6,204 bases of DNA from UBA5336 sp964625835 (GTDB taxonomy: Bacteria; Pseudomonadota; Alphaproteobacteria; Caulobacterales; Hyphomonadaceae): assembly GCA_964625835.1 (NCBI GenBank), contig CAZVES010000138.1, positions 1-6,204 of the forward strand, written 5' to 3'. Made by a program: the position numbers and the translations under genes. The notes below the pieces were generated by a model. It was not told where the DNA came from, did no database searches, and saw only the letters and a program-made list of their open reading frames with translations. This document shows positions 1-6,156 of the stretch, one piece after another; within the stretch, counting starts at the first letter, position 1, and each line of letters begins with the position of its first letter.

Positions 1-17
1 GCTTGCGCCGGGTCGGT

Positions 18-965
18 TCAGTCTTCCCCGTCGGGCGGGCGACGGTCGCGGCCGAAATTCACCTTTGCGCTGTCGAGGCCCGCATCGATGATGGCCTTGC
101 GGATGCCCCGTGCACGTTCGAACTCGCGAATGAGCGTATCGCCATCACCATAGCGGATGGCGCGCTGCAGGGCGATCAGGTCCTCGGTGAACCGGCCGAG
201 GCATTCCAGCACCGCCTCGCGATTGTTCAGAAACACGTCGCGCCACATCACGGGGTCGGAGGCGGCAATGCGGGTGAAATCCCTGAATCCGCCTGCGGAG
301 TATTTCACCACCTCGCCCTCGTCCACGCTTTCCATGTCATAGGCAGTAGAGACGATGTTGTAAGCAATCAGGTGGGGCAGGTGCGAGGTGATGGCCAGAA
401 CACGGTCGTGGCGCGCAGGGGCCATGGTCTCGACCCGCGAACCGAGAGTCTCCCAGAAGGCTTCGAGCTGGCGCACCGCGTCGACATAGTCAGCCCCCTG
501 ATCATCCAGTGGACAGAGGATCTGCCAGGCGCGCTCGAACAGGCTGGCAAAGCCCGCGCCGGGGCCCGATTGCTCCGTGCCCGCAATCGGGTGGGCCGGG
601 ATGACATGGACACCGCCCGGCGCGGCCTCCACCATGGCTTTGGCCGCTTCCAGCTTCACAGAGCCCACATCGGTGAGGATGGCGCCGGGCTCCAGGGCCG
701 GGGCTACGGCGGCGGCCGCCTCGCCGAGCCGGCCCACGGGCACGCAGAGGAACACGCAGTCCGACTCGGTGGCGGCCTCTTCTGCGGTGTCGAATACGTT
801 GCCAAGGCCCAGTTTCCGGGCCTCATCGCGCACATAGGGGTTGGCGTCGAACAGCCGGATCACCCCGGCAGCGCCCTTCGCCCTGGATGCCCGGGCGATG
901 GAACTGCCGATCAGGCCGATGCCGATGACCGTGATGGCGGCGAAGACGGGGGCCGAGGAGGCCAT
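18..965 (-). CDS. tyrC: Prephenate/arogenate (cyclohexadienyl) dehydrogenase, TyrA/TyrC family
   Basis: This 315-residue protein should catalyse the NAD(P)-dependent oxidative decarboxylation of arogenate and/or prephenate, the committed step to tyrosine, in the cytosol. The N-terminal Rossmann fold shows GIGLIG (residues 15-20), and an acidic residue at the end of strand 2 (LFD, Asp40) favours NAD over NADP. VPVGRL (75-80) and TDVGSVK (98-104) follow. The catalytic-site segment AHPIAGTEQSG (124-134) carries His125. The all-alpha dimerisation domain contains SHLPHLIAY (194-202) and GGFRDFTRIAASDP (225-238). Length is normal for the single-domain family; no chorismate mutase or ACT domain is attached. 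The ATG shares its A with the hisC stop (TGATG), so translation is probably coupled; I see no strong ribosome binding site. Family assignment is secure. Preference for arogenate or prephenate cannot be read from sequence; the name tyrC follows the common alphaproteobacterial usage. Confidence 0.93.
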   Translation of the reverse strand: MASSAPVFAAITVIGIGLIGSSIARASRAKGAAGVIRLFDANPYVRDEARKLGLGNVFDTAEEAATESDCVFLCVPVGRLGEAAAAVAPALEPGAILTDVGSVKLEAAKAMVEAAPGGVHVIPAHPIAGTEQSGPGAGFASLFERAWQILCPLDDQGADYVDAVRQLEAFWETLGSRVETMAPARHDRVLAITSHLPHLIAYNIVSTAYDMESVDEGEVVKYSAGGFRDFTRIAASDPVMWRDVFLNNREAVLECLGRFTEDLIALQRAIRYGDGDTLIREFERARGIRKAIIDAGLDSAKVNFGRDRRPPDGED

Positions 966-2038
966 CAGCGGGCCAGCTCTGCGAAGGCAGCGAGGACAGC
1001 GTCATTGGCCTCGGTGGTGCCAATGGACAGGCGAAGGCTTTCGGGCAGGCCATAGGGCTCCATCCGGCGCAGCACGATGCCGCGCGCCTTCAGGTGTTCG
1101 TCAGCGGCGATCGCGGCGGCATGGTCGTTGAAACGTACAAGGACGAAATTCGCCACGCTGGGCACGACCTCGAAGCCGAGCGCGGCAAGGCCATCGCGCA
1201 CGCGGGCAAGTTCGGCCTCATTGTGCCCTGCAGATGCGGCCTGGAAGGCGCCGTCCCGCACGGCCGCGGCAGCAGCGGCCAGAGCGGGGGCGTTGACGTT
1301 AAAGGGGCCGCGCACCTTGTGCAGCGCGCCGATCACGGCGGCCGGGCCATAGCACCAGCCCACGCGCAGGGCCGCAAGGCCGTGCACCTTGGAGAAGGTG
1401 CGGGTCATCAGGACGTTTGGCGCCGCCCCGGCCAGTTCGATCCCCGCCGCATAGTCATTGGCCCGGACATATTCCGCATACGCTGCATCCAGCACGAGGA
1501 GGATGTCCTCGCGCAGGCCGGCATGCAGCCGCTTGATCTCGTCAAACGGCAGGTAGGTGCCCGTGGGATTGTTCGGATTGGCCAGGAAGACGATCCGCGT
1601 GCGGTCGCTGACCCGCTCCAGCAGGGCGTCGACATTGGCGGTCAGGTCCTTCTCGGGCGCGGTGACCACGCTGGCACCGGCCTGGCGTGCGGCAAGTTCG
1701 TAAATGATAAAACCGTGTTCGGTCTTGAGCACTTCGTCACCCGGGGCGAGGAAGGCCCGGCAGGTGAGCTGCAGGATCTCGTCACTGCCCGCGCCGATGA
1801 AGATGCGATCGGGGTCAAGGCCATGGACGTCACCGATTGCCCGGCGCAGCTCGAACGCGCCGCCATCGGGATAGACCTCCAGACTGGACGCCGCCGCGAT
1901 CATCGCCTCGCGCGCCGCCTGACTGCAGCCGAGGGGGTTCTCATTGCTCGACAGCTTGTGACCGCCGGGTCTCGCGGGCGCGCCGGCCTGGTAGGTTGAG
2001 ATGCTGGCGAGGGCTGGCAGGGGGCGTGGGCCGGTCAT
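965..2038 (-). CDS. hisC: Histidinol-phosphate aminotransferase (probably also aromatic aminotransferase)
   Basis: This 357-residue, full-length fold-type I PLP aminotransferase interconverts imidazole-acetol phosphate plus glutamate with histidinol phosphate. Visible family marks are LSSNENPLG (residues 29-37), YPDGG (56-60), GAGSDEI (82-88) for phosphate binding, and NPNNPTG (154-160). DAAYAEY (184-190) holds the Asp and Tyr that contact the PLP ring. TFSKVHGLAALRVGW (214-228) has the Schiff-base Lys217, and RLSIG (336-340) has the substrate-carboxylate Arg336. It starts at an ATG with only a weak purine stretch upstream. It is first in a two-gene operon and overlaps tyrC by one base. In Zymomonas mobilis and other alphaproteobacteria an equivalent hisC-tyrC pair exists and the enzyme also transaminates aromatic keto acids. 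The pairing here therefore suggests a double role in histidine and tyrosine/phenylalanine synthesis (inference). No other his genes lie in the window. Confidence 0.93.
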   Translation of the reverse strand: MTGPRPLPALASISTYQAGAPARPGGHKLSSNENPLGCSQAAREAMIAAASSLEVYPDGGAFELRRAIGDVHGLDPDRIFIGAGSDEILQLTCRAFLAPGDEVLKTEHGFIIYELAARQAGASVVTAPEKDLTANVDALLERVSDRTRIVFLANPNNPTGTYLPFDEIKRLHAGLREDILLVLDAAYAEYVRANDYAAGIELAGAAPNVLMTRTFSKVHGLAALRVGWCYGPAAVIGALHKVRGPFNVNAPALAAAAAAVRDGAFQAASAGHNEAELARVRDGLAALGFEVVPSVANFVLVRFNDHAAAIAADEHLKARGIVLRRMEPYGLPESLRLSIGTTEANDAVLAAFAELAR

Positions 2039-2134
2039 GGGCGTCTCTTGCGGGTGTTGGCCCGCCTAGCTGCGGCGTGGTGGCGCTGAGGTCAAGGCCG
2101 CTCGGTCAGACGAAAGATTCCCTCAACCTGCCAT
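2039..2134. promoter_or_regulatory. Divergent hisC / metX control region
   Basis: These 96 bases lie between the divergent starts of hisC and metX and must hold both promoters unless one lies inside a gene. On the minus strand a TTGACC element (complement of 2090-2095) could be a -35 for hisC, but nothing well placed downstream resembles a TATAAT or a Caulobacter-type GCTANAWC -10 element. A GCGGG/CCCGC inverted repeat (2050-2054 with 2061-2065) sits a few bases upstream of the hisC ATG and would fold in the hisC leader. On the plus strand I found no good -35/-10 pair and no clear ribosome binding site before metX. I could not recognise the conserved core of the SAM-II riboswitch known upstream of alphaproteobacterial methionine genes. 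Confidence 0.5.
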
Positions 2135-3310
2135 ATGGACACAAGCGCCGCGCGCCCTACAACCCTCGCCCTGATGCCCGATGCCGCACGCCCCTCCGTC
2201 GACAGCTTGCAGAAGCTGGTCCTGCCCGAGCCCCTGAAGCTCGATTGCGGGCAGGTGCTGGAGCATGTCGAGGTCGCCTATGAGACCTGGGGCACGCTGA
2301 ATGCAGACAAGTCCAATGCAGTCCTTGTCTGCCATGCCCTGACCGGGGACCAGTTCTGCGCCAGCGAAAACCCCGTCACGGGCCGGCCGGCCTGGTGGCC
2401 GCGCATGATCGGGCCGGGCCTGCCGGTGGACACCGAGCGCTATTTCGTCATCGCGACCAATGTGCTGGGCGGGTGCATGGGCACGACGGGACCGGCCAGC
2501 ACCGCGCCCGATGGCGCGCCCTGGGGCACGCGGTTTCCGGTGATCACCATTGCCGACATGGTGCGTGCCCAGCGGGCCCTGGTCTCGGAACTGGGCATCG
2601 AGAGCCTGTTCTGCGTCCTTGGCGGCTCCATGGGCGGGATGCAGGTTCTGGAATGGGCCGTCCAGGTGCCGGGTGCCGTCCACAGCGCCATCCCAATCGC
2701 CACATCGGCGCGCCATTCGGCCCAGAACATCGCCTTCTACGAGATCGGGCGACAGGCCATCATGTCCGATCCGGACTGGCGCGGCGGGGCGTATCTCGCC
2801 AAAGGCACGCGCCCGGCGCGCGGCCTCGCCATCGCCCGCATGGCGGCCCATGTCACATATGTGTCCGAAAGCGCGCTGAAGCGGAAATTCGACCGCGGAC
2901 TCCAGGATCGCGACCGGCAGAGCTTCAGCTTCGATGCGGATTTCCAGGTCGAGAGCTATCTGCGCCACCAGGGCCGCAGCTTTACCGACCGGTTTGACGC
3001 CAACTCCTATCTCTATGTGACCCGCGCGATGGACTATTTCGACCTCGCCGCGGCCCATGGCGGGCGCCTGGCCGATGCCTTTGTCGGCTCGCCGGTGCGG
3101 TTCTGCCTCTTCTCCTTCAGCTCCGACTGGCACTACACGCCGGACGAAAGCATGGCGATCACGCGCGCCCTCGTGGCGGCCGGCGCGGAGGTCAGCCATA
3201 TCGAGACGCGCACCGACAAGGGCCACGACGCCTTCCTGCTGGAAGAGCCGGGCTTCGAGGCGGCCTTGCGTGGCTTCCTTGATGCTTCGGCCAACAGGCG
3301 CGGCCTGTGA
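2135..3310 (+). CDS. metX: Homoserine O-acyltransferase (acetyl- or succinyl-), MetX
   Basis: This 391-residue alpha/beta-hydrolase-fold enzyme transfers an acyl group from acyl-CoA to the hydroxyl of homoserine, the first committed step of methionine synthesis, in the cytosol. The catalytic triad is visible: nucleophile Ser165 in LGGSMGGMQ (162-170), Asp331 in FSSDWHYTP (328-336) and His364 in DKGHDAFLLE (361-370). Other family marks are VAYETWGTLN (47-56), CHALTGDQF (66-74), GPGLPVDT (93-100), NVLGGCMGTTGP (109-120) and FDANSYLYVTRAMDYFD (287-303). The ATG at 2135 gives the longest sensible protein. Another ATG at 2174 (residue 14) would still keep the conserved part, and neither has a strong ribosome binding site. 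The stop overlaps the metW start by four bases. Proteobacterial MetX proteins linked to MetW include both acetyl- and succinyl-transferases, so the acyl donor is open; homoserine O-acetyltransferase is the default name. Confidence 0.95.
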   Translation: MDTSAARPTTLALMPDAARPSVDSLQKLVLPEPLKLDCGQVLEHVEVAYETWGTLNADKSNAVLVCHALTGDQFCASENPVTGRPAWWPRMIGPGLPVDTERYFVIATNVLGGCMGTTGPASTAPDGAPWGTRFPVITIADMVRAQRALVSELGIESLFCVLGGSMGGMQVLEWAVQVPGAVHSAIPIATSARHSAQNIAFYEIGRQAIMSDPDWRGGAYLAKGTRPARGLAIARMAAHVTYVSESALKRKFDRGLQDRDRQSFSFDADFQVESYLRHQGRSFTDRFDANSYLYVTRAMDYFDLAAAHGGRLADAFVGSPVRFCLFSFSSDWHYTPDESMAITRALVAAGAEVSHIETRTDKGHDAFLLEEPGFEAALRGFLDASANRRGL

Positions 3311-3900
3311 GCGGGCGCGCCGACCACGCCGCCATCGCCTCGCGCGTGCCGGAAGGCGCGCGCGTTCTGGATGTGGGGTGCGGGGACGGGGAACTCTTGG
3401 GCCTGCTGCGCGACCAGCGAGGTGTCGATGCAAGGGGACTGGAGCTTGACAGCGCCGATGCCGGACGGGCGGTGGCGCGCGGCCTGTCTGTCATCCAGGG
3501 CGATGCCGAGGAAGACCTTGAAATCTTTCCCGATGACGCCTTCGACGTGGCGATCCTGTCCAGGGCGATCCAGCACATGCTGCGCCCCGAGCGTGTCCTG
3601 TCCGAGCTGACGCGGCTGGCCCCGCGGGTCATCGTTTCGTTTCGCAACTATGGATATTGGAGCCGTCGGCTGTCCCTCATGACGAGTGGTCGGATGCCAT
3701 CAAGGCAGGCCTGGTATGCCGAGGGCATTCTGCACCCCTGCACCGTAAGCGATATGCTCAGCCTCGCGGCCCATACCGGGCTGGCGCCTGTGGCTGCGGC
3801 GCGTGTGTCCGGCGATCGTGTCGGCCCGTTTCGCCAGTCCGGTTTCGGGCAGCTCAACTGGTCGGCAGATGAGGTGATCGCGGAGTTTGCGCGGCGCTGA
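3307..3900 (+). CDS. metW: Methionine biosynthesis protein MetW, methyltransferase fold, divergent
   Basis: This 197-residue class I methyltransferase-fold protein is the usual downstream partner of metX and is needed for, or modulates, homoserine acylation in several proteobacteria; its own methylation reaction, if any, is not established. The SAM-binding motif I is intact: VLDVGCGDG (residues 20-28). GLELD (44-48) supplies the acidic residue after strand 2, IQGDAEEDL (63-71) fits motif II, and FDVAILSRAIQH (79-90) matches the family's FDYVILSQTLQ segment. From about residue 111 it departs from the family: SFRNYGYW instead of SFPNFGHW, and WYAEGILHPCT (136-146) where relatives have a WYDTPNIHxCT-like motif. 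The start is GTG inside the metX stop (GTGA), so the two are almost certainly translated together. No frameshift is apparent, since the reading frame remains protein-like to the stop. Confidence 0.88.
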   Translation: MSGRADHAAIASRVPEGARVLDVGCGDGELLGLLRDQRGVDARGLELDSADAGRAVARGLSVIQGDAEEDLEIFPDDAFDVAILSRAIQHMLRPERVLSELTRLAPRVIVSFRNYGYWSRRLSLMTSGRMPSRQAWYAEGILHPCTVSDMLSLAAHTGLAPVAAARVSGDRVGPFRQSGFGQLNWSADEVIAEFARR

Positions 3901-3975
3901 AGCGGGTCAATCGCCCGCATGGGCAAGCCTGCGGCTGTGTGCTTAACACCGAGGCGCAAAACCCGGAGTGCTGAA
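3901..3975 (+). other. metW-DUF983 gap with short hairpin and ribosome binding site
   Basis: This 75-base gap begins with an inverted repeat, GCGGG (3902-3906) and CCCGC (3914-3918), with a seven-base loop that one G-T pair could shorten. No T-run follows, so it is a poor intrinsic terminator and could equally be an attenuating or RNA-stabilising hairpin. A smaller GTGT/ACAC repeat (3937-3940 with 3946-3949) is probably chance. GGAG at 3965-3968, seven bases before the ATG at 3976, is a clear ribosome binding site. It decides that start over the in-frame ATG at 3919, which lacks one. Confidence 0.4.
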
Positions 3976-4341
3976 ATGAGACACAAGCCCGTCCGGGCCG
4001 GACTTGTCGGCAAGTGCTTCAAGTGTGGGGAAGGCAGCGTCTTCGACGGCTACCTGAAGCTGCGCGAAGAATGCCCGGTCTGCGGCCAGGATTTCGCCAA
4101 GGGCGACACCGCCGACGGGCCGGCCTTCTTTGTAATGTTTGCGGCGCTGATCCTGTTTGCGCCCTTCTTTTTCTTCCTGCCCCTGCTGGACTGGCCGATC
4201 TGGGCGCTGGTGCTGGGATTTCTGGTCCTCTCCGCCCTGACGCTGGGGTTCATCCTCTGGGCGCTCAGGCCTTTCAAGGCGGTGCTGCTCAACCTGCAAC
4301 TGGCCAACCGTGCTGAAGAGGCCGAGTTCGAGGAGAAATAG
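3976..4341 (+). CDS. DUF983 family zinc-ribbon, two-helix membrane protein
   Basis: This 121-residue protein has an N-terminal zinc ribbon: two CxxC knuckles at Cys14/Cys17 (KCFKCGEG) and Cys33/Cys36 (ECPVCGQDF), separated by the family's GSVFDGYLKL segment. KGDTADGPAFF (42-52) follows. Two strongly hydrophobic helices lie at about residues 51-71 and 75-97, then a short charged tail (RPFKA... to EEAEFEEK). The family is common in alphaproteobacteria and its function is not known. The topology implies an inner-membrane protein with a metal-binding cytosolic head (inference). The start at 3976 is chosen because GGAG lies seven bases upstream and the residues before it are not family-like. It follows metW in the same direction after 75 bases, so it may share the met transcript or have its own promoter. 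It converges on rlmH with a five-base gap. I cannot give a reaction or partner. Confidence 0.88.
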   Translation: MRHKPVRAGLVGKCFKCGEGSVFDGYLKLREECPVCGQDFAKGDTADGPAFFVMFAALILFAPFFFFLPLLDWPIWALVLGFLVLSALTLGFILWALRPFKAVLLNLQLANRAEEAEFEEK

Positions 4342-4346
4342 CGACT

Positions 4347-4811
4347 TCAGTCCTTGTGATAGGGCGTGCCGGCGAGCAGGGTGGCGGCGCGGTAGAGCTG
4401 TTCGGCGAGCATGACGCGCACCAGCTTATGGGGCCAGGTCTGGGGCCCAAAGCCGAGCTTCAGCGCCGCTGCCCGGCGCACAGCCTCGCCATGGCCATCG
4501 GCGCCGCCGATCAGGAAACACATGTCACCAAACCCGTCATCGCGCTGGCGGGCGATGAGGTTGGCAAGGTCTCGCGACGGGATCTGCTGGCCGCGCTCAT
4601 CCAGCATGACGAGGCTGGCCCCTTCGGGCACGCGGGCGAGCAGGCGCTCTGCCTCGGCTTCCATGCCGCCGCCCGAGGCGACTTCATGCTCGGTGACCCC
4701 GCGCAGGCCGAGGTTGCGCCCGGTTTTTTCCAGCCGTGTGAGATAGTCATCGATGAGGTCACGCTCAGGCCCATTGCGGACCAGGCCCACGGCTAGGATG
4801 TGAAGTTTCAC
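4347..4811 (-). CDS. rlmH: 23S rRNA (pseudouridine1915-N3)-methyltransferase RlmH
   Basis: This 154-residue SPOUT-class enzyme uses S-adenosylmethionine to methylate N3 of pseudouridine 1915 in helix 69 of 23S rRNA, acting on assembled 70S ribosomes as a homodimer. Evidence is the N-terminal MKLHILAVG, VMLDERGQQIPSRDLA (68-83), the knotted SAM-site loop FLIGGADGHG (99-108), and the near-invariant C-terminal run PHKLVRVMLAEQLYRA (127-142). The protein ends PYHKD, with the family's terminal Tyr-His. Length is exactly typical. The start codon is GTG, nine bases after the rsfS stop, and I see no Shine-Dalgarno sequence there, so coupling to rsfS translation is likely. It is the last gene of the nadD-rsfS-rlmH run. 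Confidence 0.96.
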   Translation of the reverse strand: MKLHILAVGLVRNGPERDLIDDYLTRLEKTGRNLGLRGVTEHEVASGGGMEAEAERLLARVPEGASLVMLDERGQQIPSRDLANLIARQRDDGFGDMCFLIGGADGHGEAVRRAAALKLGFGPQTWPHKLVRVMLAEQLYRAATLLAGTPYHKD

Positions 4812-4820
4812 TGGGGTAGA

Positions 4821-5222
4821 CTAGTGGCGCAGGTGGCCCTGGCCTGCAGGCCCGGCCCAGATGCGCTCGAGGTCGTAGAAATCGCGCACTTCCGGGCGGA
4901 ACAGGTGGACAATCAGGTCGCCCGTGTCGATCAGCACCCAGTCGGCATTGGGCAGGCCTTCGACGCGTGCGCGATGGCCGCCAAGCGCCTTGATCCGTCG
5001 CTGTATGTGCTCGGCCAGGGCCGCCACGTGGCGGGCTGACCGGCCTGATGCGATGATCATGTGGTCTGCAATTGTGGATTTGCCTTCAAGGTCCAGTACG
5101 AGGACGTCTTCAGCCTTGTCATCCTCCAGGCTGGCAATCACAGCCTCGCGGATGGTGTCTGCTTCGAGGGCGGCGCTGTCCGCGCCGGTCTCACGCTGGG
5201 TGTTTGCGCTCAGGGGTCTCAA
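4821..5222 (-). CDS. rsfS: Ribosomal silencing factor RsfS (RsfA/Iojap family)
   Basis: The product, about 133 residues, binds ribosomal protein L14 (uL14) on the 50S subunit and prevents joining with 30S, lowering translation when nutrients are scarce. Family marks with the TTG start are SLEDDKAEDVLVLDLEGKS (31-49), IADHMIIASGRSARHV (51-66), VEGLPNADWVLIDTGD (87-102), and VHLFRPEVRDFYDLERIWA (105-123). There is no ATG in frame between the nadD stop and the conserved domain. TTG at 5222 gives a normal 30-residue lead-in. The frame stays open upstream to 5534 only because it shadows nadD in GC-rich DNA. The purine run before the TTG ends AAAAAGGAC, placing AAGGA too close for an ideal site; an AAGGGAAG stretch lies about 12 bases upstream. 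The product call is firm, the start is not. GTG at 5141 is too far inside. It sits between nadD and rlmH, as in many bacteria. Confidence 0.9.
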   Translation of the reverse strand: MRPLSANTQRETGADSAALEADTIREAVIASLEDDKAEDVLVLDLEGKSTIADHMIIASGRSARHVAALAEHIQRRIKALGGHRARVEGLPNADWVLIDTGDLIVHLFRPEVRDFYDLERIWAGPAGQGHLRH

Positions 5223-5293
5223 GTCCTTTTTCTGCTTCCCTTTGCCTTTGATATAACATGCGTCGCAGCGCGCGGCCAGACGTTTGCGAGGGT
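5223..5293 (-). promoter_or_regulatory. nadD-rsfS gap, purine-rich rsfS leader
   Basis: This 71-base gap between the nadD stop and the proposed rsfS start has an AT/purine-rich half unlike the surrounding GC-rich DNA. On the minus strand TATATC (complement of 5250-5255) could act as a -10 element, but no convincing -35 lies 16-18 bases before it. No terminator-like hairpin with a T-run is seen. The stretch may carry an internal promoter or simply be a leader that keeps the start region unfolded. Confidence 0.25.
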
Positions 5294-6004
5294 TTAACGC
5301 CGGAACGGGTTTCGGTGCCTTGCCTGCTGGCGGAGCGCCGTGGAGGAAACCCGGTGGAGGGGTGCGGGCAGGTACACCCACGCGGGCGGGGTGGACGCCG
5401 CGAGCGCGGTGGCGGCATGGGCCGGCAGGCGGTGGCCGGAGAAGCGCCTTGCAAACTTCGAAAGTCCCGCGCGGGGGCTGGCGCCGGGGCGTGCCACCAC
5501 GGCGATCGGCAAGCGCCCTGCAATCTCCTCCCATCGCCCCCAGCGGTGGAACGCGCCCAGATTGTCAGCCCCCATGATCCAGACCAGCCGCGCGCCGGGC
5601 AGACGCGGCAGCAACAGGTCGAGAAGGTCACTGGTGTAGCGCACACCGAGGTCACGTTCGATGCCGGTCACCCGCATGGCGGGGTGGGCGGCCATGCGCC
5701 GGGCCGAGGCCAGCCGCGCCTCGAACACACCATGCTCTTCCTTCAGGGGGTTGCCGCCCGCCACCAGCCACCAGACCGCGTCCAGCCGGAGGTGGCGCAG
5801 CGCCGTTTCCGCCACGTGCAGATGGCCCCCATGGGCGGGATTGAAACTGCCGCCGAACAGGCCGATCCGCAGGCCCCTGTGGGGCCCCGGCAAGGGTGGA
5901 AGCACCTCGGTTGCAGACGATGCGGCAATCAAGGACGTGTCTTGCCGGCGCCGCACGCGACGTATTCGAAAGGGGCGAACGGGTCGTCGCCAGCCGGCCC
6001 GCAT
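5294..6004 (-). CDS. nadD: Nicotinate-nucleotide adenylyltransferase NadD (start uncertain)
   Basis: This enzyme joins nicotinate mononucleotide and ATP to give deamido-NAD and pyrophosphate in cytosolic NAD synthesis. Marks of the nucleotidyltransferase fold, numbered from the 6004 ATG, are GLFGGSFNPAHGGH (48-61) with the HxGH-type ATP site, VWWLVAGGNPLK (77-88), YTSDLL (123-128), IMGADNL (143-149), FHRW (152-155) and the C-terminal HRVSSTALR (217-225), equivalent to ISSTxIR. From 6004 the protein has 236 residues with an Arg-rich, unconserved lead of about 45 residues, longer than usual. Other starts are GTG 5956, TTG 5932 and GTG 5905; the last would give the family's typical 10-15-residue lead. 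ATG 6004 is kept because AGGGGTGAT (complement of 6013-6021), close to the extended anti-Shine-Dalgarno complement, lies upstream, though its G-core is 12 bases away. It heads the nadD-rsfS-rlmH run. Confidence 0.92.
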   Translation of the reverse strand: MRAGWRRPVRPFRIRRVRRRQDTSLIAASSATEVLPPLPGPHRGLRIGLFGGSFNPAHGGHLHVAETALRHLRLDAVWWLVAGGNPLKEEHGVFEARLASARRMAAHPAMRVTGIERDLGVRYTSDLLDLLLPRLPGARLVWIMGADNLGAFHRWGRWEEIAGRLPIAVVARPGASPRAGLSKFARRFSGHRLPAHAATALAASTPPAWVYLPAPLHRVSSTALRQQARHRNPFRR

Positions 6005-6156
6005 GCATCGATATCACCCCTGGCAGGGCCGTTTTCGCGAAGGCCATCTCGTGTCTGCGAGTCCATGGCTCTGTCGTGCCCGATTTCCCGTCCCCCTGCA
6101 ATCGGCGCCGGCGCAAGGGCGCGTTAAGCGGTCGGTGCTTTGCTAGGGGTATGTAC
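6005..6156. promoter_or_regulatory. Divergent gap between nadD and the right-edge gene
   Basis: The 152 bases separate two divergent starts and should hold both promoters. On the minus side AGGGGTGAT (complement of 6013-6021) is a likely ribosome binding site for nadD. On the plus side AGGGG (6145-6149) lies seven bases before the ATG at 6157, which decides that start over the ATG at 6151. GCTAGGGG (6142-6149) superficially resembles a Caulobacter -10 element but overlaps the ribosome binding site, so it is probably not one. I found no clear -35/-10 pair in either direction. Confidence 0.4.

Noticed and set aside
3..1055. 350-codon plus-strand open frame opposite tyrC
   Set aside because: It lies antisense to a clearly recognisable dehydrogenase and its translation has no family-like motifs; long antisense frames are expected in GC-rich coding DNA.
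1094..1999. 301-codon plus-strand open frame opposite hisC
   Set aside because: Antisense to a complete aminotransferase with all active-site motifs; no recognisable domain in the opposite frame.
2060..2134. SAM-II riboswitch upstream of metX
   Set aside because: The conserved pseudoknot core and the purine-rich 3' segment could not be matched by eye; only a covariance search would settle it.
2123..3433. 436-codon minus-strand open frame, the longest in the window
   Set aside because: It covers metX and the start of metW in antisense; the sense frames carry full catalytic motifs, and the antisense product is Arg/Gly/Ala-rich and featureless.
3902..3918. Hairpin after metW as an intrinsic terminator
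   Set aside because: The stem is only five to six pairs and is not followed by a T-run, so I list it as a hairpin only.
5258..6127. 289-codon plus-strand open frame across nadD
   Set aside because: Antisense to NadD, whose motifs are intact from end to end; no start signal or domain supports the plus frame.
6125..6150. Caulobacter-like promoter with GCTA -10 before the edge gene
   Set aside because: The GCTAGGGG element overlaps the ribosome binding site and the upstream -35 match is poor, leaving no room for a leader.
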